Of a stretch of 64,000 nucleotides of DNA, positions 53,968 through 63,631 are shown piece by piece. The stretch comes from an uncultured Rhodobacter sp. (lineage in GTDB: Bacteria > Pseudomonadota > Alphaproteobacteria > Rhodobacterales > Rhodobacteraceae), in assembly GCA_945952585.1 (NCBI GenBank), contig CAMFII010000005.1, positions 1-64,000 on the forward strand, given 5' to 3'. The notes beneath the pieces were generated by a model, which was not told the DNA's origin, did no database searches, and worked only from the letters and a program-made list of their open reading frames with translations. The position numbers and the translations under genes were made by a program. Positions within the stretch are counted from its first letter, which is position 1; each line of letters starts with the position of its first letter.

Positions 53968-54706
53968 CAAGGACCTCCGGGCAGGGATGTGCAAGGACTT
54001 GTAGGACAATTGTTTTTCAGCGGGAAGATGCAGGCTTCTGTTGCCAGGTGCCTGCGACCCCGCCTGCCCGGGCTCGACCGGTCAGGACGAGTGCCAAACA
54101 TTTCGCGTGTGCAAATGCGCGCGCCGCTGTGCCCGGGGATTGCGGCCTCGTTGTGGACAATGCAATTTTGGCCCCAGAACGCTTCTCCAGCCTGCATAGA
54201 GGAGGAGCTTGGTTTCGCCTGTAGTGGACATGGACCAGTTCGCTTTCCAGCAACTCAATTCACAAACTACTGGAGGCCTCCCACCCATTTTTCAACAAGC
54301 GAGCGATGCCGACTACAAGACCTTCGTTCCCGCTTTAAAGTTCCATTATTGACAATCCACATCAACTACTTAAGGCACCTAATTGCGATGCTTTCCCGGC
54401 GGGTCGCCTACTTTCTCTCATTGGAATGCTGGCCCAGGCTGGGAGGGTTGGTCCGCTTGTAGAACTGCGCATCTACCTCAACCTGTCGCTTCCCGAGCTT
54501 GAGATCGCACGGGGCCTCACTCGCGGGCTCTTGGTCTTGGAGATCGCCGTGGCGCGGGCTGTAAGTATCACCATTAATCACAATTGGATACCGTTTCTTC
54601 TCGAAAAGCCTGGCGGAGTGAGCTGTGGCAAAACCATCACCTGTTCTCTGCCATGGTCGGGACTACGAGTTTGCATTGGCGGTCCGTGCCGGCCACACCG
54701 AGCCCG
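53968..54706. other. Long intergenic stretch
   Basis: About 740 bases with no supported gene. Several ORFs cross it but none has a ribosome site or motif. A lower-GC patch occurs around 54210-54450. It may hold the promoter of the 373-residue gene and degraded DNA. Confidence 0.45.
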
Positions 54707-55876
54707 TCAATGCATGCTGGGCTTCGGTGCCAGGGACGATATCAGGCGCATGATCTCGCCCCGGCTGTGCGTGCCTGTTTTCGCCAGAATGGACTGAATC
54801 TGGTTTCTGACCGTGTTGATGGTGACGCCGCGCTGCTCGGCCAGCTGTCGCGTGCCGGTGCCCGACGCGATTGCCATGGCAATCTCGGCTTCGACCGCGG
54901 AGAGACCGAACCTGTCGCGCAAGCGAGCCTCCGGCGAGGATCGGGAGTCGGCGGGAAAAAGGACGAGAACGAGACAGGGTGATGCATATCCGGCAGGAAA
55001 GCCCAAACGGCTCGGGCCCTTTGACGGCTCCAATCCGTTCCGGCAGGGCACGGCACGAAGAAGCCAATCGGCTCCGATCAGGCGCGACCGCAGCTCGAGG
55101 CGCTGGGTCACCAGGTCGTCGTCACCGTCGATCAGGGTCATGACCCCCTCGAGCCAGTCCTGGGCAACGCTGTTGAGGAAAGACGCCCGGCCCGCTGCGT
55201 CGAGGTGAAGGATGCTGCCAAAGAGCCGCGGCGCCGCAGGGTCCATCCAGAGAACCCGGCGATTGCCATCGAGAAGCAGGGCGCCCTTCGGAGCTTGCGG
55301 AGGAGAGCCGCCTTGCGTCCGATCCAGCCCATTCAGCGAACGTTCCGCCATAAGGGTTGCCAGGGCCTCGTTGACGGCGAAGGCGTGCGACAGGTGGGGC
55401 TCGAGAACCTCCAGCCAACGGAGGGCGGCGGGTTGATATTTGTCGAGACTCCTGGCTCGCATGTTCACGCCGAAGAAGAGGGATTTGCCTCCAACAGACC
55501 GTGTTCTGAGGCCGCTGCCGCCACGCAGGTCATCCTGGGGCAGGACCCAGTCGTGATAGAATTCCGACTTGTAGAATTCACTGGGGAAGTCGTTCCCGAA
55601 ATTTCTCGGTCTGCCGAAGGGGGTTTTCAGGATCTTGCTCGGCCAGGGGCTGAGCCCGACATAGTAGTCGACATACGAGCTGGAAAAATCGGGATCAAAT
55701 CTTCCGATCCCGACAATCGACGTGCTTTTCATGCGCGTGTCGATGCAATGAAGCGCCATCGGGCTTTCGTCGAAAAGGTCCTCGAGGCTCCTCAGGACAA
55801 CCGGCCAGGCCGTCGCATCGAGAGCTGCCCGGTGAATGGCTTTCACGATGTCGCGGGCGGGGCGCGTCTCTAACAT
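54707..55876 (-). CDS. LuxR-type transcriptional regulator
   Basis: A 389-residue protein with a C-terminal LuxR helix-turn-helix (about 320-375: FGLSAVEAEIAMAIASGTGTRQLAEQ, VTINTVRNQIQSILAKTGTHSRGE). The long N-terminal region (DATAWPVVLRSLEDLF, GLSPWPSKI) and a mid PAS-like part (LLLDGNRRVLWMD) could sense a ligand. It is not the AHL-binding type as far as I can read. It lies 240 bases downstream of the methyltransferase on the same strand and may regulate it. Confidence 0.82.
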   Translation of the reverse strand: MLETRPARDIVKAIHRAALDATAWPVVLRSLEDLFDESPMALHCIDTRMKSTSIVGIGRFDPDFSSSYVDYYVGLSPWPSKILKTPFGRPRNFGNDFPSEFYKSEFYHDWVLPQDDLRGGSGLRTRSVGGKSLFFGVNMRARSLDKYQPAALRWLEVLEPHLSHAFAVNEALATLMAERSLNGLDRTQGGSPPQAPKGALLLDGNRRVLWMDPAAPRLFGSILHLDAAGRASFLNSVAQDWLEGVMTLIDGDDDLVTQRLELRSRLIGADWLLRAVPCRNGLEPSKGPSRLGFPAGYASPCLVLVLFPADSRSSPEARLRDRFGLSAVEAEIAMAIASGTGTRQLAEQRGVTINTVRNQIQSILAKTGTHSRGEIMRLISSLAPKPSMH

Positions 55877-56117
55877 CAGCAGCAGCACCTTTTTGCAAGG
55901 AGTTTGGCCACGTCGACATCAGGTCAAATATCCAATGACCGGTCAAGCATCTCACCCATTGCTCTCCACACAGCCTGTCAGCACGAAAGCTGCAAGAAGT
56001 GTGGTTGATAGATGCTTCATCCCCATTCTGTCCCCACATGTTTTAATGGGTGCAAGGTCGCGGCCTGTTCGGATGGATGACGGTCGACGGCGCCGACTGC
56101 GCTCGACCGCCAGGAGT

Positions 56118-57101
56118 TCACTGGACCAAGCGGGTGGACCCGCCTTGGCCGTTGTCGAGATCTCGTTGAAAATCCAACGCCATGAAGTTTATGGCGGCGC
56201 GCGGATCGGTGAAAAAACTGACCTCGACGCATTCCCGAAGATCGTCGTCGATGAAGTCGTCCAGGTCCTTGAATGAGCGATGGGTCAGGAACCACTGTCC
56301 GCACCATTCGATCCACGCTCTGGTCGCGTGGCTCGAGGCGAAGTTCCCGATCACGAGCCTGCTGCCTTCCCTGGCGAAGGACGCAAGCCGCCTGAGAAGG
56401 AACGCCCCCTGCTTCTGATTGAAATAGTCAAACAGTCCGGCGCTCCAGATCAGGTCGAACTTGACCTGGGACCTGAACCTCATCGCATTTCCGATGTGGA
56501 ACATGAAGGACCGGTCGAACCGCGGCAGCTCTGCCTGGATCAGGCGCTTGGCGTAGGCAACGCTGGTCGGGTCGATGTCGACGCAGGTAATCGCGACGCC
56601 ATCCGGGTCCAGGGCCAGGGCTTTCAGTCCATCGACAATCTCCCGGCAGGGGCCGCTGCCGACGCTGAGAATCCGGATCGGCTTTTGCCTTGCCTCGCGA
56701 TCCTCGACGACAAGGCACAGCTCGTCGAAGAAACGATGTCGCCGCCAGTTCACCGCCAACGGTGCGTCCTGAACATGAAAGAACTCGTCCCAGAACCTGC
56801 CGCGATCCGTCGAGGCCGCGACCCGCTTGGCGTAAATCCAGTCGATGACTTCGAAATCGCCGGCATAGCCATACGGCTTGTCGAGAATATGCCGGACCAT
56901 TTCCCCTTCGCGGAAATGAAGGCAGGCTGTTTCCACCATCTTCTTTCGAGCTTCGACGAGGGCCGCCGCATCGAGACTTCTCGCCGCATCATCAATCGAT
57001 CTCAACCGCGCATGGAATTCCGGTGCAATCCCGATATCGGCCGCGTCGGAACAAAACCTGTCGAACTCTGAAATCATGCCGGAAACAACCTGGACCACCA
57101 T
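56118..57101 (-). CDS. SAM methyltransferase, PhcB-like (3-hydroxy fatty acid methyl ester type)
   Basis: A 327-residue protein starting at ATG 57101 (AGGAGAAGGGG upstream). It has DKPYGYAGDFEVIDWIY (about 75-90) and the SAM motif RILSVGSGPCREI (143-155), with acidic VDID (174-177) and LIWSAGLFDYF. I associate the GYAGD-type segment with proteins annotated as extracellular-factor 3-hydroxypalmitate methyl ester synthases, as in Ralstonia PhcB. That link is memory-based. Small-molecule methylation in signalling is a reasonable inference given the LuxR neighbour. Confidence 0.7.
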   Translation of the reverse strand: MVVQVVSGMISEFDRFCSDAADIGIAPEFHARLRSIDDAARSLDAAALVEARKKMVETACLHFREGEMVRHILDKPYGYAGDFEVIDWIYAKRVAASTDRGRFWDEFFHVQDAPLAVNWRRHRFFDELCLVVEDREARQKPIRILSVGSGPCREIVDGLKALALDPDGVAITCVDIDPTSVAYAKRLIQAELPRFDRSFMFHIGNAMRFRSQVKFDLIWSAGLFDYFNQKQGAFLLRRLASFAREGSRLVIGNFASSHATRAWIEWCGQWFLTHRSFKDLDDFIDDDLRECVEVSFFTDPRAAINFMALDFQRDLDNGQGGSTRLVQ

Positions 57102-57178
57102 GGTTTTACCCCTTCTCCTGCCAGCAATGGTTGATTGAAGCCGGGCACGCCCGAAATCTGCGCAAGCGGTCGGGTGGA

Positions 57179-57868
57179 TCATTCGTGAACACTGACCCAT
57201 TCACCCAAGGGCGCCCGGCTCGTTTTCAGATTTGCCGTGGGATGACATCGGTCGGCATAGCCGATTGCCATGCCACACAGCAGGCGTTCGCCTTCCGGAA
57301 TTCCCGCGGCGCCCTTGACGACCGACGAAAAGGCGGCAAATGCGGCCTGTGGGCAAGTATCGAGGCCGCGGGACCTTGCAATCAGCATGATGTTCTGCAT
57401 GAACATGCCGACATCGAGAACCGCACCCTCTTCCATGTTTCGGCTTACCGTGAAGAGAAGTCCGACGGGTGCACCGAAAAACGCGTAGTTCTGCAGAAAG
57501 TGCAGGCGTTTCGCCGCAATGTCGCGCCGGTCTATTCCGAGGCAGTCGTAAAGGGCATTGCCGACTTCGCGGCGGCGCGCCAGGAACGGATCGACAAAGC
57601 GGGACGGGTAATACTTGAACTCTTCCCAATTCGCCCGGTCCGGCGAGATTTTAGAGCCCTTTACCGCTTCAAATACACGAGCAATGGCCTTTTTTCCGAG
57701 GACGTGAACTTTCCATGGTTGCATATTGGCACCAGATGGTGCCCTGGCCGCCAATTCGAGTATGGAATGAAGCAGGTCCATATCCAGGGACCGATCAAGA
57801 TAGGCCCGGACTGCCTGTCGCGATGCTATCGCTTCATCTACAGGAATGACCCGAACAGACAGATTCAT
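57179..57868 (-). CDS. Nitroreductase-family flavoprotein
   Basis: A 229-residue FMN-dependent oxidoreductase with SRQAVRAYLD near the start, ARAPSGANMQPWKVHVLG (FMN and active-site loop) and DVGMFMQNIMLIARSRGLDTCPQ. It could reduce nitro groups, quinones or act on a small metabolite. It is the first of three minus-strand genes with the methyltransferase (77-base gap) and the LuxR regulator. Confidence 0.88.
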   Translation of the reverse strand: MNLSVRVIPVDEAIASRQAVRAYLDRSLDMDLLHSILELAARAPSGANMQPWKVHVLGKKAIARVFEAVKGSKISPDRANWEEFKYYPSRFVDPFLARRREVGNALYDCLGIDRRDIAAKRLHFLQNYAFFGAPVGLLFTVSRNMEEGAVLDVGMFMQNIMLIARSRGLDTCPQAAFAAFSSVVKGAAGIPEGERLLCGMAIGYADRCHPTANLKTSRAPLGEWVSVHE

Positions 57869-57889
57869 GGGTAATCCTCCAGCCGTGCA

Positions 57890-58117
57890 TCATGTCATCC
57901 CGGCGTTATCGCCGTTCGGGATTTCAAGGAGTGGTGCTTTTTGCGATGGGCGCGCCAGGCATGGCCCGACGGACGCTTTCACAGCCGGGATGAACGGATG
58001 CCGGGCCATTTGTCGGAATACCCGATCCGAACTCACTACCATCACCACTCGCACCCATTCTGGCCCAGCCTGCAGAAGATCCCCGAGATCTTCGCCATCC
58101 GCATGATGCATTTGCAC
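57890..58117 (-). pseudogene. Coding-like fragment of unknown origin
   Basis: A minus-strand frame of about 75 codons (QMHHADGEDLGDLLQAGPEW, VVMVVSSDRVFRQMARHPF) reads as coding but starts without a ribosome site and has no identifiable domain. It probably represents the end of a decayed gene just before the nitroreductase operon. Confidence 0.3.
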
Positions 58118-58258
58118 TATGCCTGTAAATTTTTCCGCGGGCCCGGGGTGGCGCCGATCTGGTGGCGGATGGCGAGGATCGTCGTCTGCGGTCCGGTAGG
58201 CAAGGTAGCTTGGACATGAATGAAGAAGCCCGGACCATCCGGTCCGCGCTTGCCTGTC

Positions 58259-58560
58259 TCAGGTAGCCTTTTGCCCAGGCATCACGGACAGCTTTCCCGT
58301 CCGCAGATCCCCTGACCGGTTTGCGCAGTGCAAACGACGAACACGTGTTGGATTGCTGCGCGCAGCACCTCGTCCGGGCGAGTCTGTTCCGAAAGCCGGG
58401 CCGGGGTTGACCTGCTTCGCCAGATGATCGTGATCGGTGGACGGGACGATCTGTAAAACCATGAAGAGCGGCTCGACATCGCGCGGATCATGACCTTTGT
58501 CGCCAATGCCCCGCAGAAGGTCGATCATGTGCAGGACGCGCTTGCGAAACCTGCCCTCGA
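58259..58560 (-). pseudogene. Frameshifted gene fragment
   Basis: One frame reads GRFRKRVLHMIDLLRGIGDK, DVEPLFMVLQIV, then near 58400 coding character passes to another frame (SEQTRPDEVLRAAIQHVFVV, TAQTGQGICG). A single indel would join them. No family is recognised. Confidence 0.35.
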
Positions 58561-58576
58561 CAGACCCGCCCTTCTG

Positions 58577-59017
58577 TCAGTTGGCCTCGTAGTCAAATCG
58601 TTCGGGTTCTGCCTTGATCGGGCCCAGCGCCGTTGCAAGGGCCAGCGCCTGACGGATCGGAAGGTCGCGTTCGGAATCGGCCAGATGATGTGGCTTGGGC
58701 GAGGCGTTTGCGGCCAGCGCGTGTTCGGTCATAAGCCGCAGGCCCAAGCCGTGAAGGGTCGAGAAATAGAGGCGTTCCGCGGCCATTGCCTCGACCACCA
58801 ACCCCTTCGGCCATAAGGGCGCCGCGGTCACCACCCAAATCGTTCCAGCGGCGCATTCGCGAGGCTTTCCGCCCAGACCGGGTCGTGCGCCTCGGCAATG
58901 GCACGCGCGGGCGACCATTCGGCAGCGATTGGTGCCAGAAGCTTTCAGCAAGGCGGGTGGCGGTGAGACGATATTGCAGGTCGGACGCGGATCGGCGACG
59001 AGAAATGGGTAATGCAT
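58577..59017 (-). pseudogene. Multiply frameshifted gene
   Basis: Three successive minus-strand frames look coding: QYRLTATRLAESFWHQSL, then AEWSPARAIAEAHDPVWAES to LERFGW, then AAPLWPKGLVVEAMAAERL down to ERFDYEAN and stop at 58577. The start MHYPFLVADPRPT is near 59017. At least two frameshifts break it. Function unknown. Confidence 0.45.
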
Positions 59018-59212
59018 GAAGTGTCTGCCATCTTCTGTTCTGCAGATTGGAAACGAGGACAGTCAAGATATCAGGCCATTAGAGCAGACGTTTTTTGGTC
59101 AGACGCATCCGGGAGCACCAAAAGCAGGTCCGGTGAGTGTATAGGGCCATAGCCGCCGAAGCGTGGGCCAACACGCACGTCGGAAGAATGAAGAACCGAT
59201 AGGTCATGCTGT

Positions 59213-60241
59213 TCAGCGACCAGAGATAGACGCTGCCCAGCTGCGGATTTCAGCCTGATGCGTGACGAACCATGCACGCAATGCGCGGGTTGCGGCAATG
59301 CCAGTCCTCACCGCTTCGATCTGGTCATCAAAGGGAATGAAATGATCCAGCGTCGGCGTATCAACCACCAGCATCAGACCCGAGCGTCCGGTTCTGCGCT
59401 TGTTGACATTGGGAATGGCGCGGATGGCGGTGCCAGCGAGACCTGCCGAGATCCGGGCCGCCAGTTCGTTGAAATGGTCACCCCAAGTGTAGAAATTGAT
59501 GTTGGCATTTGCCTCGCGCAGTTGATGCACGATTCGCATCTGAGGCAGAAAGGGCCAGGCTGGGAGGCTTTCTGGGCCGAAGATCATCGTCACGCTGTCG
59601 GCAGCACTTTCGCGCAGCATCGATGGACCGGGGATCAGCTCGGGAGCCATCTCGCGCAAGAGATCGACATAGCGGGTTGTGAATTCCCGTTTTGCCGGGT
59701 GAATGACCTGAGTATAGCCTCGTCGCTGCTTTTCGATCGCCTGGCGCATCATCCGGGCACGGTGCGAAATGCGAGCAGACAACTCGCCCGTCTCATGCGC
59801 CGCTCGGGTCTCGAAAAAGCCCGCGAGGCTCTCATAGCTGATCACATGGTCGAAACCGGCGGCGAAAACGGTGTTCTCCGCGCGGTAGGATTGCGGGCAG
59901 GTCAGGATTGTGCGGACCAGATGATGGCTTGCGGCCTGTTCCTTTGCCTCGGCTCGGTATGATTCCGCCTGGCGCGGCTGCTCAGATGTGTCGAGCTTGT
60001 TCTCGATCAGCAAAAGCACTTCCCCGGCAGCGGTCCGCATGCGGACAGAGATGTCGATCTCGCGCCGGCTGTAGATGCGGCGCACCGAGTGCAGGACCGA
60101 GGCGCGCTGGAAGCCCAGTTCGGCAAGGCCAATGGATCTCAGGATCGCCGCCGCGAAGATGGGAGAAGCAGCAAACTCCTCAACCAACAGCAGGTCGATG
60201 TCTCGCTCGGTCGCATGGGTCAGGACAGGAATATCATTCAT
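59213..60241 (-). CDS. PD-(D/E)XK nuclease superfamily protein
   Basis: A 342-residue protein. The N-terminal third has the core REIDISVRMRTAAGEVLLLIENK with D63, E80 and K82, followed by RQAESYRAEA. This matches PD-(D/E)XK superfamily proteins often found beside restriction systems. The C-terminal part (from about 210) is a separate domain of unknown type. Its start overlaps the stop of a small membrane-protein ORF (ATGA), and the type III restriction operon lies just upstream on the same strand. Confidence 0.75.
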   Translation of the reverse strand: MNDIPVLTHATERDIDLLLVEEFAASPIFAAAILRSIGLAELGFQRASVLHSVRRIYSRREIDISVRMRTAAGEVLLLIENKLDTSEQPRQAESYRAEAKEQAASHHLVRTILTCPQSYRAENTVFAAGFDHVISYESLAGFFETRAAHETGELSARISHRARMMRQAIEKQRRGYTQVIHPAKREFTTRYVDLLREMAPELIPGPSMLRESAADSVTMIFGPESLPAWPFLPQMRIVHQLREANANINFYTWGDHFNELAARISAGLAGTAIRAIPNVNKRRTGRSGLMLVVDTPTLDHFIPFDDQIEAVRTGIAATRALRAWFVTHQAEIRSWAASISGR

Positions 60242-60498
60242 GGAAAGCGGGCCTCTGCAGGTAGCTTATGCAGAAAGGACATACGTTTGCGGCCTTGCAC
60301 TGACAGAAATGTGGTTTTGGGAGGAGCAGTGGACATCACGACGCACCTGTCGGCAGAAGCCCGAGGAGGGTCCCGGCCAAGGTGAGCAGCCCCGACCAGC
60401 AAGAGTGACAGGAGCGCGGCGAGCTCGCCGAGAAACAGAACCACGCAGAATGGAAAGAGGATCACGCACAGGATGAGCGGTGCGATCCTGCCGCTCAT
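60238..60498 (-). CDS. Possible small membrane protein coupled to the nuclease gene
   Basis: An 86-residue ORF. The N-terminal half is strongly hydrophobic (LILCVILFPFCVVLFLGELA, then LLSLLLVGAAH), the C-terminal half basic. The overlap ATGA with the PD-(D/E)XK gene supports reality; the ribosome site is poor. It could be an accessory membrane component or a chance frame. Confidence 0.4.
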   Translation of the reverse strand: MSGRIAPLILCVILFPFCVVLFLGELAALLSLLLVGAAHLGRDPPRASADRCVVMSTAPPKTTFLSVQGRKRMSFLHKLPAEARFP

Positions 60499-60794
60499 GA
60501 CCTTGGCATCCGCTCGAGGGATCCCGCCTCGCCGGATGGGGGCGGATCGTCTCAGCGCGGCGCATCCAGAATTGAGCCTTCATCGAGGCGACAGCCCGAT
60601 CTGTCCTGCAACAGGATGTCAGGATGTGACAAACCCGTAGTGCCCGCCGGTCAATATCCGCTCAATCGTGGCCTCGGCAGCGGGCCATCTGATCGACCGC
60701 CGCGACTGGACAGCTCGCGACGCTGACGTAACGAGCGATCAGGCGTGATCGGCGCGACAGGGTAGAGTGGGCCTCAGGATGGCGCTCGACATGG

Positions 60795-63629
60795 TCAGGA
60801 GGCCAGGGCGATGTCCTTCTCTGCGCCGCCAAGCTCGAATCGTCCCCGCAGGTCGGCGTCGGCCTCGCGCCGATACGCCGAAGCCAGCCCGTTGACCGTG
60901 GCATTCTCAAGCACGGCCGTCTCGGGCACCAGCAGATAGGACCAGGGTTTCTCGTCAGGAAGCCCGGCCCGGGCCTGGGTGGCGATGAAGGCCCAAAGCG
61001 CGGCGGCCTCCGCCTTGCGCAGGACCACGGCATCGGCCATGTCGCTGGTGCGCTTCGTTTCGATGATCAGCTTCTCGGTCTCGGTCTCCACCACGAAATC
61101 GGGCTGGTAGGGATGCCCGTCCGTGTCGAAGATCTTGAACTGGTTCGGACCAGGTTTCATCCAAAGGCGAACCGTAGGATCCCGCTCCAGGAGCACCGCC
61201 ATCTTTCGCTCGGTGTCGGAATCGAACTTGGCCATGGCGTAACAGCCCTTTTGGAACCCACTGAAGATGAAGCGCTTGATCTCGCTCAACCGTTCAGGCG
61301 CTTGCCGGAAGTCCCGCATAACGCCAGGACCGCTGCCGTCGTAGGTCTGGGGACGCAACTGATCGAATGCCGCATTGACCGTGACCCGATAGCCGGTTTG
61401 TCCGCGCCACATGTTCCCCTTCATGGACGCAAAGATGGCATCCGACATCTGCCGGGCATGACCTTGCAGGACGCTGCGTAGCTTTTCCTCCTCCGGAAAC
61501 TTGCCCCGGAAATGCGTCACCACCTGACCCGCCAGATCGTAGAGGATGGCGGCATGCGCGTCATAGTCAATCTCGGGGAAGTCCACGAGCCGGGCGACGA
61601 TATAGTCCTCGAGACGCGCGGGCATTTCTCCCCCCGCTTCGCCGCTGATCGCCCGACGATCCTCGGTTCGCAGGACCTGGATCAGCAGCTCCCGGGACAG
61701 CGGCTGATAGTTCCAGGTCTTCAGATCCAGTTGAAAGGACTTGAAGCCGAAGGCAACTTGCTCCTTCGGCGTGATGGTCAGGGTTGGGATGGCGATGGTC
61801 CGTTCGATCAACTGCTTGCAGACCTCCTCGACGACAGCGACGGCCTGCTCAGGCGTTACCGATGCGAACAACCCCTCCTGCATCTTTTGCGCTGTGAGCG
61901 CGACTTCGACAATGTGTTGCCTAACCTTCGGATCCTGCAGGTCCTTGATCGATGAGACCTGCTTGCTGACTTCGGGCAGAACCACGCCGAGGACCGTCTT
62001 TGCCAGTTTGACCTCTTCGGGCTTCTGGAAGCGGAAGGGCGGGGCAACAGGGGCAAGACCGGGCGCGGCCGTCATCGGAGGCTGGCCATGCGGCACCGGC
62101 GCGGAGCTGACGGCGGCCGACTGCGCCTCGGCCTGCTGAACCATCTGGTCGAGGATGGAGGGCGCCGTCACGATAATGGGCTTCGTTGCCGGCACATCTC
62201 CGCCGTCGCCGATCGTCACCGTCTTCAGCTTGCGGGTGACGCCATTGTCCTCCTTGGCGCGTTCGATCAGGTCGTTGAACCGGTCATGGGCGATGACGGT
62301 CAACTGATCCACCTCGGCGACGCCGGTGCGCTTACCGTAAGGCAGGCGCAACCCGCGACCCAGGGTCTGCTCGGTCAGGATGTCCGACGCCGAGGCGCGC
62401 AGAGGCACGATGGTGAAGAGGTTGGAGACATCCCATCCCTCCTTCAGCTTGTTGACATGGATAACGATGTCCGTGTCGCCGCCCTTTTCGATGTTGAGCA
62501 GGCGCTGCGCATTCTCGTCGCTTTCCTCCCCGGTAAGCTTCGAGTGGATCTCGATGACTCGACCCTTGTAGCGCCCCTCGAAGAACTGATCGGATTCGAT
62601 GAAGTCGCGCACCTGCCGTGCGTGGGTGGTGTCCTGGGTCACGACCAGCATGAAGGGCCGAACCACGCGCACCCCGTTCTGTCGCGCATAGGTTTCCAGG
62701 GCGACCTTCACATGCTCGTGGTAGTTGATTCCATCCTCGAGCTTGATCCGTTCGAGCTTTGCCTCGTCCACAGATTTTGGGTCGAAGTTCGCCCTGGTGC
62801 CGACGGCAGGCTCCTTGACGTAATTGTCCTCCATGGCCTCGGGCAGGTCGTAGCGGTAGACGACGTTCCGGAACTCCTGCGACTTCGCGCCGACCGACTT
62901 GGGCGTGGCCGTGACCTCCAGCCCCAGGATCGGTTTCAGCTCGGCAATTGCCCGGGCGCCCGCTGAACCGCGGTAGCGGTGCGCTTCGTCCATGAGGAGC
63001 ACGAGATCATCCAGTTCGGACAGGTAGCTGAAATAGCTGTCGCCAATATACTCCTGCAGGCGCTTGATCCGGGGGGCATTGCCGCCGCGGACCTCGGAAT
63101 TGATCTTCGAGATGTTGAATATGTTGATGATCGCGCCCTCACGACCGAAGAAATCGGTGCCGCGCACGCCCCGTCCTTCCTCGTAGTTCTCGGCGTTGAC
63201 GATGAGCGGCGGATTGTGGGCGAAGGCCTCGATGCCGCGGAAGACATATTTCGGACTGGTCGGCTGAAAGTCGGCAAGCAGCTTTTCGTAAATCGTCAGG
63301 TTCGGGGCCAGAACGAAGAAGTTACGGCTCTTGCCGATCATGTAGAGGTAGCTGATGAAGGCCCCCATCAGCCGGGTCTTGCCGACACCGGTGGCGAGCG
63401 CGAAGCAGATCGACGGGAAGTCGCGTTCGAAATCCTCGAACCTCGCATCATCAAGCTTGCCATAGACCTCACGCACGGCAGCGCGGGCGGCTTCGACATC
63501 GGTATCCTTGCTGGGAGCGATCAGGTCGACGATGTCATCGAGGCGCCGCAGCGCCTCGGTCTGCGGCTTGCGCAGGGACAGGCGCTGAGCGATCTGCGTG
63601 ACGGCGCGCTTGGGGTCAATCTCCTTCAT
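60795..63629 (-). CDS. Type III restriction-modification Res-like helicase-nuclease
   Basis: A 944-residue protein. It has a Walker A ALATGVGKTRLMGAF near residue 80, LVLLMDEAHRYRG, a helicase motif VI EQTLGRGLRLPYG, and a C-terminal PD-(D/E)XK core (YQPDFVVETETEKLIIETKR; D, E and K visible). This fits the restriction subunit of type III systems, which cuts DNA after ATP-driven movement. The ATG at 63629 lies two bases after the Mod stop. All ATPase motifs look intact. Confidence 0.88.
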   Translation of the reverse strand: MKEIDPKRAVTQIAQRLSLRKPQTEALRRLDDIVDLIAPSKDTDVEAARAAVREVYGKLDDARFEDFERDFPSICFALATGVGKTRLMGAFISYLYMIGKSRNFFVLAPNLTIYEKLLADFQPTSPKYVFRGIEAFAHNPPLIVNAENYEEGRGVRGTDFFGREGAIINIFNISKINSEVRGGNAPRIKRLQEYIGDSYFSYLSELDDLVLLMDEAHRYRGSAGARAIAELKPILGLEVTATPKSVGAKSQEFRNVVYRYDLPEAMEDNYVKEPAVGTRANFDPKSVDEAKLERIKLEDGINYHEHVKVALETYARQNGVRVVRPFMLVVTQDTTHARQVRDFIESDQFFEGRYKGRVIEIHSKLTGEESDENAQRLLNIEKGGDTDIVIHVNKLKEGWDVSNLFTIVPLRASASDILTEQTLGRGLRLPYGKRTGVAEVDQLTVIAHDRFNDLIERAKEDNGVTRKLKTVTIGDGGDVPATKPIIVTAPSILDQMVQQAEAQSAAVSSAPVPHGQPPMTAAPGLAPVAPPFRFQKPEEVKLAKTVLGVVLPEVSKQVSSIKDLQDPKVRQHIVEVALTAQKMQEGLFASVTPEQAVAVVEEVCKQLIERTIAIPTLTITPKEQVAFGFKSFQLDLKTWNYQPLSRELLIQVLRTEDRRAISGEAGGEMPARLEDYIVARLVDFPEIDYDAHAAILYDLAGQVVTHFRGKFPEEEKLRSVLQGHARQMSDAIFASMKGNMWRGQTGYRVTVNAAFDQLRPQTYDGSGPGVMRDFRQAPERLSEIKRFIFSGFQKGCYAMAKFDSDTERKMAVLLERDPTVRLWMKPGPNQFKIFDTDGHPYQPDFVVETETEKLIIETKRTSDMADAVVLRKAEAAALWAFIATQARAGLPDEKPWSYLLVPETAVLENATVNGLASAYRREADADLRGRFELGGAEKDIALAS

Positions 63630-63631
63630 GC

